DNA of 34,337 bases from NCBI GenBank assembly GCA_002456995.1, contig NTKC01000018.1:1-34337 (forward strand), in the 5' to 3' direction. The position numbers and the translations under genes are program-made. Origin of the DNA: Candidatus Thioglobus sp. MED-G25. Lineage in GTDB: Bacteria; Pseudomonadota; Gammaproteobacteria; Arenicellales; UBA868. Positions 26,683 through 34,337 of the stretch are shown piece after piece; within the stretch, counting starts at the first letter, position 1, and every line of letters starts with the position of its first letter. The notes under the pieces are model-generated. The model saw nothing but the letters and a program-made list of their open reading frames with translations. It had not been told where the DNA came from and made no database searches.

Positions 26683-27348
26683 TCATCCAGTAACCTTATT
26701 GCGAACGTAGGTCAGCTCAGCAGTCGATGGGATAGCTGAATCTGCGCACAGTAACCGTTGGGCAACCTCAATCAGATCTCGGGCACTGGGATAACAGTCC
26801 GGGTGCCATATTGTCGGTCGATTTCGACTCAGTATCTCCGCATAACGGTCCCAGCCACTGCCCACACCGATTTCTTCAATCCCCGGTCCATCGACAGCCT
26901 CCGGATCAGTCACCTGGGGCATCTGCTGCCAACGCCAACCGGTTACTTCCTGAGGATCGCGAACCAGGCACGCCCAATAAACCTGGCCCATCCGTGCATC
27001 GATCGCTGGCAGTACGGCCGTACAATCTTCAACCACACGACTAATACCTTGGGCAAGGCCCATCAGGGACGAAACCGCCACCAACGGCAGATCAAGACCC
27101 AGAGCAATCCCTTGAGCAACGCCTGCACCAATCCGAATGCCTGTAAAAGAACCTGGTCCCGAATCAAACGTGATGGCTTCCAACTCAGCCCGCAGAACAC
27201 CTGCCTCGCTCAGAACCGATTCCACCATCGGCAGAATGCGCTCTGAATGCCCCTTCGGATCAATCTGGAAACGTTCAATAATCTGGTCATCATCTGCGTA
27301 GGCTGCTGAGCACGCCTCTGTTGCTGTCTCAATCGCCAGTACCCTCAT
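26683..27348 (-). CDS. tsaB: tRNA threonylcarbamoyladenosine biosynthesis protein TsaB
   Basis: 221 residues, ASKHA fold. Scaffold for TsaD in making t6A at position 37 of ANN-decoding tRNAs. Landmarks are the N-terminal VLAIETATEACSAA, GHSERILPMV and FDSGPGSFTGIRIGAGVAQGIA. It lacks the TsaD metal motif, as expected for TsaB. It follows rmlD with 17 bases between and is probably cotranscribed. Confidence 0.92.
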   Translation of the reverse strand: MRVLAIETATEACSAAYADDDQIIERFQIDPKGHSERILPMVESVLSEAGVLRAELEAITFDSGPGSFTGIRIGAGVAQGIALGLDLPLVAVSSLMGLAQGISRVVEDCTAVLPAIDARMGQVYWACLVRDPQEVTGWRWQQMPQVTDPEAVDGPGIEEIGVGSGWDRYAEILSRNRPTIWHPDCYPSARDLIEVAQRLLCADSAIPSTAELTYVRNKVTG

Positions 27349-27365
27349 CGCTGTCGGTCCGACCC

Positions 27366-28223
27366 CTACAGACTATCGATGCACCGCGCCAGTGCATCAC
27401 GCCAACTCGGCAGTGTCAATCCAAATACCCGCTCCAGTTTGGAGCAATCCAGTGCGGTATAGGCGGGCCTCGGGGCAGGTGTGGGATACTCTTCAGTGCT
27501 GATGGGTTGCACGACCACATCCTGATGTGCTGCCAAACGAAATATTTCCTGAGCCAAACCATGCCAGCTGGTGGTGCCGGAATTGGTCACGTGATACAGC
27601 CCGAAACAGTCCTCACGACTGCTATTCAACACTTCAATAATGCTCCGTGTTACACGAGCTAGATCCTGGGCATATGTAGGGGAGCCAACCTGGTCTGCGA
27701 CGACGCGGACCGGCTGACCAGAATCGGCCAGCTTAAGCATGGTTTTCACAAAATTGTGCCCGACTGCTGAATACAACCAGGCCGTGCGAAGTATCACGTA
27801 CCGCTGGGTCGCGCTGGCCACTGCTATTTCTCCGGCCAGTTTGGATTGCCCATATACCCCGGTTGGAGCCACTGCTGCAGTCTCGGTGTAGGGCATCGAT
27901 GCCGTGCCATCAAAAACATAGTCCGTTGAATAATGTATCAACACGGCGCCCGCTTCGTCACAGGCATAAGCCAATGATTCCGGTGCGCGGGCATTGATAA
28001 TATGGGCGAGCTCTGGCTCCGTTTCAGCGCGGTCAACGGCCGTATAAGCGGCGGCATTAATTACGATCGAAGGCAGGTAGGTCTGTACGTGATCGCGAAC
28101 GCTCTCTGGCACAGTCAGATCGAGTTCCGGCTGATCGATAAACCGTGTTTCATACCGATCTGATAAGACCTCAGCAAGCGCTGATCCCAGTTGTCCTATT
28201 CTGCCGAAGACCAGTATCTTCAC
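27366..28223 (-). CDS. rmlD: dTDP-4-dehydrorhamnose reductase RmlD
   Basis: Last step of dTDP-L-rhamnose synthesis. 285 residues of the extended SDR type: KILVFGRIGQLGSAL (cofactor glycines), INAAAYTAVDRAE, STDYVFDG and the catalytic YGQSK. GTG start. Together with rmlC it forms a short operon for lipopolysaccharide or exopolysaccharide rhamnose. rmlA and rmlB, which make the precursor, are not in this window. Confidence 0.92.
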   Translation of the reverse strand: MKILVFGRIGQLGSALAEVLSDRYETRFIDQPELDLTVPESVRDHVQTYLPSIVINAAAYTAVDRAETEPELAHIINARAPESLAYACDEAGAVLIHYSTDYVFDGTASMPYTETAAVAPTGVYGQSKLAGEIAVASATQRYVILRTAWLYSAVGHNFVKTMLKLADSGQPVRVVADQVGSPTYAQDLARVTRSIIEVLNSSREDCFGLYHVTNSGTTSWHGLAQEIFRLAAHQDVVVQPISTEEYPTPAPRPAYTALDCSKLERVFGLTLPSWRDALARCIDSL

Positions 28224-28237
28224 TGCGTAAATACACC

Positions 28238-28783
28238 TCAGACTGCAAGGTCACCGATTTCGCTGAACCGCGGGGCCCGGGCATCTTTTTCCGATAGGAT
28301 AGGCGCAGACACCGGCCAGTCGATTCTGATTTCAGGATCATCCCAGCGAATGCCGGCATCGTCTTCAGCACAATACGGGGTCGTACACTTATAGATCATC
28401 TCCGCAACATCACTCAACACACAGAAGCCGTGCGCATAGCCCGGCGGAATATATAACTGTTTTTTGTTCTTGGCCGACAAGACAATTCCAAACCACATAC
28501 CGAAAGTGGGAGAGCACCGACAGATATCAACAGCCACGTCGAAGATCTCACCGACAATAACTCGAGCCAACTTTCCCTGCCAGTTGGGGTACTGATAATG
28601 AAGACCGCGTAGCACTCCCCGGGTTGAACGAGACTGGTTATCCTGAGCAAACACACGAGGCAGCCCTGCCTCGGCGAAATCGCGGCTGTTGAAACTTTCC
28701 ATGAAAAAGCCGCGGTCATCGCCAAACACCGTGGGCTCCACGACGACAACACCATCCAGTGGGGTCGGGGTAACAACAATCAT
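28238..28783 (-). CDS. rmlC: dTDP-4-dehydrorhamnose 3,5-epimerase RmlC
   Basis: 181-residue cupin. Substrate and catalytic elements include DRGFFMESFN, DNQSRSTRGVLRGLHYQ with catalytic His62, GEIFDVAVDIC, and YIPPGYAHGFCVLSD, with Tyr131 as the probable acid. Start ATG 28783. Stop is 14 bases before rmlD. Located 110 bases after dnaJ but probably a separate transcription unit. Confidence 0.93.
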   Translation of the reverse strand: MIVVTPTPLDGVVVVEPTVFGDDRGFFMESFNSRDFAEAGLPRVFAQDNQSRSTRGVLRGLHYQYPNWQGKLARVIVGEIFDVAVDICRCSPTFGMWFGIVLSAKNKKQLYIPPGYAHGFCVLSDVAEMIYKCTTPYCAEDDAGIRWDDPEIRIDWPVSAPILSEKDARAPRFSEIGDLAV

Positions 28784-28893
28784 CCAGTATGCTCTGACAG
28801 ATCAACGGAATTGCATTATACGCAGCGTCAACGATCTCCGTGGCAGAACAGAAAAAAAACCAGATCCTAACAGCGCGGCGGGTCAGATCACGG

Positions 28894-30018
28894 TCAGGAC
28901 ACAAAATCCTCAAAAAAGGACTTCAGCCGATCTGACCACGAATTTTCGCGCGGGTGATGCCGCTCCCCGCCTTCCTGGGTCAGTCGGTCGAACTCCATCA
29001 GCAGGTCTTTTTGCTTGCGGTTGAGGTTAACCGGCGTTTCGATCTTGATCTTGCAGTAAAGATCTCCCTGTGCTTTGTTGCGTACATTACGCACTCCCTT
29101 GCCACGAAGACGAAAAATCCGCTCTGACTGACTTTCTAATGGGATCTTGAGGTTGGCCCGCCCTTCAAGGGTTGGAATTTCAATGTCACCCCCCAACGTT
29201 GCTGTAGCAATACTGATAGGCATCTCGCAGTAAAGGTTATCTCCGTCCCGGGTAAAGATTGAGTGCTCTTTAAGACGCACCTGAACGTAAAGATCGCCCG
29301 TTGCTGCACCGGCCGCGCCTGCCTCTCCTTCGCCAGACAGACGAATCTGATCACCTTCGTCTACACCAGCCGGTATCTTGACCTGCAACGTTTTGGTTTT
29401 CTGAACACGGCCACCCCCACTACAGTCACTACAGGGCGAGGTGATCACAGACCCTTTACCTCGGCACTGGGGACAGGTCTGCTGAATCGAGAAAAATCCC
29501 TGCTGCATACGCACTTGTCCCTGACCACCACAGGTGGAACAAGCACTGCTCGACGTACCGGGCCTCGCACCAGATCCGCTACAAGTCTCACAGCTGACCA
29601 GCGTGGGTACACGAATACGGGTCTCCGTACCTCTTACGGCATCTTCCAGGGAAAGATCCAGAGAATACTGCAAATCGCTACCGCGATTCGAACTTCGCCT
29701 GCCACCGGAGCCGCCGAAGATGTCGCCAAAAATATCACCAAAAACATCACCAAACCCAGCAGCACCGGTACCGCCACCCATGCCCGATGATCTGTCCACG
29801 CCCGCGTGTCCAAACTGATCGTATGCGGATCTTTTCTGGGGGTCCGACAGAACTTCGTAGGCTTCTTTTGCTTCTTTGAACTTCTTCTCCGCCTCCTGGT
29901 CACCCGGATTTCGATCCGGATGAAACTTCATAGCGAGTCTTCGATAAGCCTTTTTCAGGTCGGCATCAGGACTGTTTTTGGGAGTGCCCAAAACCTGGTA
30001 GTAGTCGCGCTTATCCAT
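28894..30018 (-). CDS. dnaJ: chaperone DnaJ (Hsp40)
   Basis: 374 residues. J domain with HPD at residues 33-35, Gly/Phe-rich linker (about 73-110), zinc-binding region with four CxxCxGxG repeats ([32 protein letters not shown]), and C-terminal substrate-binding domains. It stimulates DnaK ATPase and delivers substrates. Follows dnaK after 112 bases containing a hairpin that may reduce its expression. Confidence 0.95.
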   Translation of the reverse strand: MDKRDYYQVLGTPKNSPDADLKKAYRRLAMKFHPDRNPGDQEAEKKFKEAKEAYEVLSDPQKRSAYDQFGHAGVDRSSGMGGGTGAAGFGDVFGDIFGDIFGGSGGRRSSNRGSDLQYSLDLSLEDAVRGTETRIRVPTLVSCETCSGSGARPGTSSSACSTCGGQGQVRMQQGFFSIQQTCPQCRGKGSVITSPCSDCSGGGRVQKTKTLQVKIPAGVDEGDQIRLSGEGEAGAAGAATGDLYVQVRLKEHSIFTRDGDNLYCEMPISIATATLGGDIEIPTLEGRANLKIPLESQSERIFRLRGKGVRNVRNKAQGDLYCKIKIETPVNLNRKQKDLLMEFDRLTQEGGERHHPRENSWSDRLKSFFEDFVS

Positions 30019-30058
30019 TATTCCGTATGCTTAGACTAGGGTATCTTGAAACAAATGA

Positions 30059-30080
30059 AAGCCGGTCCTGATGCCGGCTT
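30059..30080 (-). terminator. hairpin between dnaK and dnaJ
   Basis: AAGCCGG and CCGGCTT form a 7-bp stem around an eight-base loop; the reverse-strand transcript then reads TTTCATTTGTTTC. It is a plausible weak or partial terminator that lowers dnaJ relative to dnaK, a common arrangement. A second, shorter GCCG/CGGC pair lies nearer dnaK around 30102-30116. Confidence 0.6.
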
Positions 30081-30130
30081 CCGAACAGTTGTAGTTGTTA
30101 TGGCCGTTTTCACGGCACCTGATAAAGTGG

Positions 30131-32071
30131 TCAGTTTTTATCTTTATCCTTTACCTCTTCGAATTCGGCGTCGACGACGTCGTCTCCACCAGGACCTGAA
30201 GACTCCTCACCACCATCGGGACCGGCCGGACCGGCCGTGGGATCTTCAGCAGCCTGCTCCTGATACATCTGTTCTGCCAACTTGTGACTGGCTTCCATCA
30301 GAGTCGTTGTTTTCTCTTTGATCAGCTCGACGTCATCACCCGCCAGCACCTCTTCAAGTGCCTTGATCGCTGATTCAATATTTTCCTTGTCGCTTGCTTC
30401 AACCTTATCACCGGCTTCAGTAAGCGTCTTGCGAACCGAGTGAACCATCGCCTCCGCATGATTGCGTGCATCTACCTGCTCACGAGCCTGTCGATCTTCT
30501 TCGGCATGTGCTTCTGCATCCTGAACCATGCGTTCCACTTCTTCGTCAGATAGACCAGAACCTGCCTTGATGACGATTTTGTTTTCCTTACCGGTCGCCT
30601 TGTCTTTGGCTGAAACGTTGAGTATGCCATTGGCGTCAATGTCAAAGGTGACTTCAATCTGCGGCATACCGCGAGGTGCCGATGGGATATTCGTCAGATC
30701 GAACCGACCGAGTGACTTGTTGTGCTGGGCTATTTCCCGTTCACCCTGCAGAACATGGACCGTTACTGCTGTTTGATTGTCATCTGCAGTCGAAAACACC
30801 TGATTTGCCTTGGTGGGTATGGTGGTATTTTTGTCGATCAGCTTTGTCATCACACCACCGAGGGTTTCGATTCCCAAGGACAGCGGTGTGACATCCAGTA
30901 ACAGTACATCCTTGACCTCACCGCCCAGTACGCCGCCTTGAATAGCGGCACCCACCGCAACGGCCTCGTCGGGATTCACATCCCGTCGGGGTTCGCGTCC
31001 AAAAAAATCCTTGACTGTTTCCTGAACTTTTGGCATTCGAATCTGACCACCGACAAGAATAATTTCATCAATGTCTGAAGCGCTAAGTCCGGCATCCTTT
31101 AAAGCAGTTTTACAAGGTTCGATGGTGCGAAGGATTAACTCTTCAACTATCGACTCTAGTTTCGCCCGGCTGAGCTTCATATTCAGGTGCTTAGGCCCAC
31201 TTTGATCTGCCGTGATGTAGGGGAGGTTAACTTCGGTCTGTGTACTTGAAGACAACTCAATCTTGGCTTTCTCGGCTCCCTCTTTGAGGCGCTGCATCGC
31301 AAGTGGGTCACCACGCAGATCCATGCCGTTGTCTTTCTTGAACTCGTCAGCGAGATAATCAATCAATCGGCGATCAAAATCTTCCCCACCGAGAAAGGTG
31401 TCACCGTTGGTTGCCAGAACCTCGAACTGGTGCTCGCCGTCAACATCTGCGATCTCGATGATGGATATATCAAATGTCCCGCCGCCCAGATCGTACACCG
31501 CAATCTTACGGTCTCCCTGCTGCTTTTCCATTCCATAAGCCAATGCAGCGGCGGTCGGCTCGTTGATGATTCGCTTGACTTCAAGACCAGCAATTCTGCC
31601 GGCATCTTTCGTCGCCTGACGCTGTGAATCATTAAAATAGGCCGGTACTGTAATGACTGCTTCCGTGACTTCAGTACCCAGATAATCCTCGGCAGTCTGC
31701 TTCATTTTCTGCAGTATGCGGGCAGAGATCTCCGGCGGCGCCAGTCGTTTGTCGGCAACCCCCACCCACGCATCGCCATTATCAGCCTTGACGATCGAAT
31801 AAGGCATCAAGTCGATATCCCGTTGTACCAGTTCATCGTCGAATTTCCGTCCGACCAGGCGCTTTACAGCAAAAACCGTATTGTGAGGGTTGGTAACGGC
31901 CTGTCTCTTGGCAGACTGTCCAATTAACACTTCACCGTCCTCCGCAAATGCCACAACAGATGGCGTGGTCCGGTCGCCTTCACTGTTTTCGATAACCTTG
32001 GCCGTACCGCTTTCCATGACTGCGACACAGGAGTTGGTTGTGCCCAGATCAATTCCGATAATATTTGTCAT
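30131..32071 (-). CDS. dnaK: chaperone DnaK (Hsp70)
   Basis: 646 residues. ATPase domain begins [19 protein letters not shown], with [31 protein letters not shown] and [13 protein letters not shown] (the middle Gly-Ile is a slight variant of GGSTR/QIRMP). Linker [13 protein letters not shown], substrate-binding and lid domains, and a C-terminal tail ending [17 protein letters not shown], the usual EEVKD motif. Own sigma-32 promoter upstream. Complete. Confidence 0.97.
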   Translation of the reverse strand: MTNIIGIDLGTTNSCVAVMESGTAKVIENSEGDRTTPSVVAFAEDGEVLIGQSAKRQAVTNPHNTVFAVKRLVGRKFDDELVQRDIDLMPYSIVKADNGDAWVGVADKRLAPPEISARILQKMKQTAEDYLGTEVTEAVITVPAYFNDSQRQATKDAGRIAGLEVKRIINEPTAAALAYGMEKQQGDRKIAVYDLGGGTFDISIIEIADVDGEHQFEVLATNGDTFLGGEDFDRRLIDYLADEFKKDNGMDLRGDPLAMQRLKEGAEKAKIELSSSTQTEVNLPYITADQSGPKHLNMKLSRAKLESIVEELILRTIEPCKTALKDAGLSASDIDEIILVGGQIRMPKVQETVKDFFGREPRRDVNPDEAVAVGAAIQGGVLGGEVKDVLLLDVTPLSLGIETLGGVMTKLIDKNTTIPTKANQVFSTADDNQTAVTVHVLQGEREIAQHNKSLGRFDLTNIPSAPRGMPQIEVTFDIDANGILNVSAKDKATGKENKIVIKAGSGLSDEEVERMVQDAEAHAEEDRQAREQVDARNHAEAMVHSVRKTLTEAGDKVEASDKENIESAIKALEEVLAGDDVELIKEKTTTLMEASHKLAEQMYQEQAAEDPTAGPAGPDGGEESSGPGGDDVVDAEFEEVKDKDKN

Positions 32072-32121
32072 GCTATTTTCCTAAAAGTTCTTCTTGACGA
32101 TCTTGGATCTATATCCCAAAA

Positions 32122-32148
32122 ATGGGGGTGGCTGGTCATTTTTTCAAC
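32122..32148 (-). promoter_or_regulatory. sigma-32 heat-shock promoter of dnaK
   Basis: On the reverse strand GTTGAA (-35) and CCCCAT followed by TTTT (-10) are 15 bases apart, matching the RpoH pattern CTTGAA and CCCCATNT. The -35 box overlaps the grpE stop codon. It would allow separate dnaK-dnaJ induction. Confidence 0.72.
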
Positions 32149-32854
32149 CTTTTCCAGCAGTTTCTCCGGGTAATTTTGCTACCAGCACCATTGCAGGTCG
32201 TAAAAGTCGGTTGTTGAGCGAGTAGCCTTTCTGAATAACTTTGCTCACACAATTGGGCGGAATGTCCTCTGACTCTTCCACGCTCATAGCCTGATGCTGG
32301 TCCGGATCCAACTTGTCGCCCACCTCGGGTTCAATTATTTCAACCGAAAATTTCGAAAAAACGCTCTCCAGTTGCCTCAGAATCAATTCCAGCCCCTCGT
32401 TGACACCGCGATTGTCCACCTCTGAACCCGACGACTGATCAACAGCCAAGGCCATTTCCAGGCTGTCTTTCACAGTCAGAAGTTCCCGTATAAACCCCTC
32501 CAGGGCGAATTTACGCGCATTGGCGACCTCGGTCTCAGCCCGCTTGCGGATATTGTCTACTTCCGCCTTGGCCCGCAGATAACTGTCTTGATATTCGGCA
32601 ACCTGATCAAGCAGCGCAGTAATTTGGTCCGCAGGCTCTGCAGACCCTTCTGCAGCCAATTCCGTGCTGTCCTCTGCTGGCATACTCTGGGCATCAGCCT
32701 CTGCGGCAGGCTCAGGTGTCGTTTGAGCCCCACCGCTGACGTCGGAGCCATCCTCGGTTTCAGCCTCAGGTTGATTCAACTCCAACTCATCAGCGACCTC
32801 AGTGGAAGCTATTTCATCGTTCTTCTGGGAATTGTCTTTGTCAGTTCTAGTCAT
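32144..32854 (-). CDS. grpE: nucleotide exchange factor GrpE
   Basis: 236 residues. The long acidic N-terminal extension (about residues 1-75, rich in Glu, Ala, Ser and Thr) is disordered; then the dimer-forming coiled coil (QDSYLRAKAEVDNIRKRAETEVANARKFALE) and the beta-wing head with FSVEIIEPEVGDKLDPDQHQAMS and VSKVIQKGYSLNNRLLRPAMVLVAK. Releases ADP from DnaK. Longer than E. coli GrpE because of the acidic leader. Confidence 0.95.
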   Translation of the reverse strand: MTRTDKDNSQKNDEIASTEVADELELNQPEAETEDGSDVSGGAQTTPEPAAEADAQSMPAEDSTELAAEGSAEPADQITALLDQVAEYQDSYLRAKAEVDNIRKRAETEVANARKFALEGFIRELLTVKDSLEMALAVDQSSGSEVDNRGVNEGLELILRQLESVFSKFSVEIIEPEVGDKLDPDQHQAMSVEESEDIPPNCVSKVIQKGYSLNNRLLRPAMVLVAKLPGETAGKG

Positions 32855-32911
32855 GGTGAAGTGAGTCTTGCGTGTTAGCTCCTGGAAACAGTACCGGTTC
32901 TCTGCTTAAAA

Positions 32912-32937
32912 CTGGGGCAATATTCTAATTTTTCAAG
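32912..32937 (-). promoter_or_regulatory. sigma-32 heat-shock promoter of grpE
   Basis: Reverse strand CTTGAA (-35) and CCCCAG with following TTTT (-10) are 14 bases apart, close to the RpoH consensus; the -10 differs from CCCCAT at one base. Transcription would start near 32905, about 50 bases before the grpE ATG. An inverted pair GCATGC/GCATGC just upstream may end hrcA. Confidence 0.7.
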
Positions 32938-32982
32938 GGCATGCCATGCATGCGTTGCCCCTGGATCGGTTCGGATCGACCG

Positions 32983-34032
32983 CTAGTGAAGAGACTTAAG
33001 GGCAGTCCCCAGAAATCGGGCCGTAATATCAACGACGGGAATCACATCCTCATAAGACATACGCGTGGGGCCAACCACACCCAGCACACCAATGCAGCGG
33101 CCATCTGACTCATAAGGTGCCGTGACAACACTGCAATCCGTCAATGCGTTGTATCCTGATTCTTCTCCGATAAAAATAGATATTCCTCGTGCGTTCATAC
33201 TCTTATCGAGCAACTGGAGAAGATCCTGCTTCGCTTTGAACGCATCGAAGATTTCTCGGAGTTTTTCAACTTGGTCGAAGTCCGGCACGCTCATAAGATT
33301 GGTTTCACCGCTGACCACTACGCTGTCTGACGCGACCTCATCACCGAACAGTTCCTTGGCCATATTGACCGCAGTACGCATCATTCGATTCATCGAGATA
33401 CTGTCATGTTCCATGTCTTGAACCAATCGTCTTCGCACCTCATTAAGCGCGCAACCAGAATAACGTTCGTTAAAAAAGTTCGCTGCTTCGACGAGTTCTC
33501 CGGGCCTATATTTTCGGTCGACAAAAAGCACGCGATTCTGAACACGGCCGTCCTCGGTAACGAGGATCGCCAGAATTCTATCCTCAGCCAGCGGTAGAAA
33601 CTCAATCTGGCGCAGATTCGCGTGCTCACCACCGGGCAGCAGAACCACACCGGCAAACTGAGTAATCTGGGAGAGTAGTTCCGATGCCATCGACATCAAT
33701 TCGTCAGGGTCGCGGGCAGACGCAAGTCCGGAGTTAATTTCGTTGATCGAAACCACATCCAGTGGCTTAACTTTGAGCATAGTATCGACAAAGACCCGGT
33801 AACCCAACTGTGTCGGCACTCGTCCAGACGAAGTATGCGGCGATCGAATCAGTCCAAGGTCCTCAAGATCGGCCATGACATTGCGGATTGTCGCGGCACT
33901 GAGTTCAAGCCCGGACTCACGTGAAAGGGTTCTCGAACCGACAGGTTCTCCATCGCTGATATAGCGTCTAACGAGCTCGCGCAGCAGAGTTTCAGCCCTA
34001 TCGCTCAGTTGAATTTCTGTTATGGCGGTCAT
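32983..34032 (-). CDS. hrcA: heat-inducible transcription repressor HrcA
   Basis: 349 residues. N-terminal winged helix DNA-binding domain (SGLELSAATIRNVMADLEDLGLIRSPHTSSGRVPTQLGYRVFVD), then the GAF-like dimerisation domain and C-terminal block VGVVGPTRMSYEDVIPVVDITARFLG. It normally binds the CIRCE element in front of heat-shock genes and is helped to fold by GroEL. First gene of the hrcA-grpE-dnaK-dnaJ set, divergent from nadK. I find no CIRCE sequence near it in this window. Confidence 0.95.
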   Translation of the reverse strand: MTAITEIQLSDRAETLLRELVRRYISDGEPVGSRTLSRESGLELSAATIRNVMADLEDLGLIRSPHTSSGRVPTQLGYRVFVDTMLKVKPLDVVSINEINSGLASARDPDELMSMASELLSQITQFAGVVLLPGGEHANLRQIEFLPLAEDRILAILVTEDGRVQNRVLFVDRKYRPGELVEAANFFNERYSGCALNEVRRRLVQDMEHDSISMNRMMRTAVNMAKELFGDEVASDSVVVSGETNLMSVPDFDQVEKLREIFDAFKAKQDLLQLLDKSMNARGISIFIGEESGYNALTDCSVVTAPYESDGRCIGVLGVVGPTRMSYEDVIPVVDITARFLGTALKSLH

Positions 34033-34213
34033 CTTAAATCGTCAAGTTTAGGCAGCGAATGAACTTGGAGGTAAAATCAGGGTAATCAGTCTGATTTATG
34101 AGCCGACGCACGAATCATACCATTGCCAGTTCCATACGTAATTACCTAAAGCAAATGGCTCAGCCCACGACAATTCTTCGATCCACTCATTCACGAGAAA
34201 AAGGCCATCTGGC

Positions 34214-34337
34214 ATGCAAATTTCGTCTGTAGGACTGTTCGGCCGCTATAAGGACCCTGATGTCGGCACCACGCTGGATGCTTTGCGGAAACACCTGGAA
34301 AATCGCGATATTTCAGTCTACATCGGAGACACGACTG
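34214..34337 (+). CDS. nadK: NAD kinase, N-terminal fragment cut by the window edge
   Basis: The first 41 codons, beginning MQISSVGLFGRYKDPDVGTTLDALRKHLENRD, resemble the N-terminus of bacterial NadK, where a strand-turn-helix ends in a conserved VYIGDT-like region. NadK phosphorylates NAD to NADP. The GGDGTLL motif would lie beyond the window. nadK divergent from the grpE/hrcA region is a known gammaproteobacterial arrangement, which supports the call. Confidence 0.72.
   Translation, partial: MQISSVGLFGRYKDPDVGTTLDALRKHLENRDISVYIGDTT

Overview
The window is chromosomal DNA from a gammaproteobacterium, probably an uncultivated or deep-branching one. The evidence is the mreBCD-mrdAB-mltB-rlpA-dacA-ybeD-lipB cell-wall cluster, the lptD-surA pair, ubiK divergent from glnK-amtB, murU, GatCAB, and the order hrcA-grpE-dnaK-dnaJ with nadK divergent. 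Enterobacteria lack HrcA and GatCAB, so a non-enteric lineage is more likely. I cannot place it to genus.

Layout: (1) 1-4398, a forward catabolic set: hydratase-2-type MaoC protein, short-chain dehydrogenase, AMP-forming acyl-CoA ligase and alpha/beta hydrolase, probably handling an unusual carboxylic acid as its CoA thioester. (2) 4399-5911, an accessory island: two 89-bp direct repeats, each with a near-identical palindrome, bracket a reverse-strand operon of three very small membrane proteins, followed by about 550 bases without a gene. (3) 5912-7319, an NTF2/DUF4440-like protein, a DsbA-like CxxC protein and ubiK. (4) 7408-8272, a nitrogen-control locus in decay: a good NtrC site and a textbook sigma-54 promoter still stand in front of a frameshifted glnK (best explained by loss of 17 bases) and an amtB reduced to its two ends. 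(5) 8330-13144, outer-membrane biogenesis (lptD-surA) and murU without its usual partner amgK. (6) 13215-22663, one long reverse-strand cluster for cell elongation, septal/wall hydrolysis and lipoate attachment. (7) 22792-26035, gatCAB. (8) 26091-28783, a small lipoprotein, tsaB and rmlD-rmlC. (9) 28894-34032, the heat-shock operon hrcA-grpE-dnaK-dnaJ with two recognisable sigma-32 promoters and no visible CIRCE element, and at the right edge the start of nadK.

Most of the window is conserved housekeeping sequence. The parts that deserve attention are the repeat-bracketed micro-operon at 4491-5357 and the broken glnK-amtB operon that keeps its complete nitrogen-responsive promoter.
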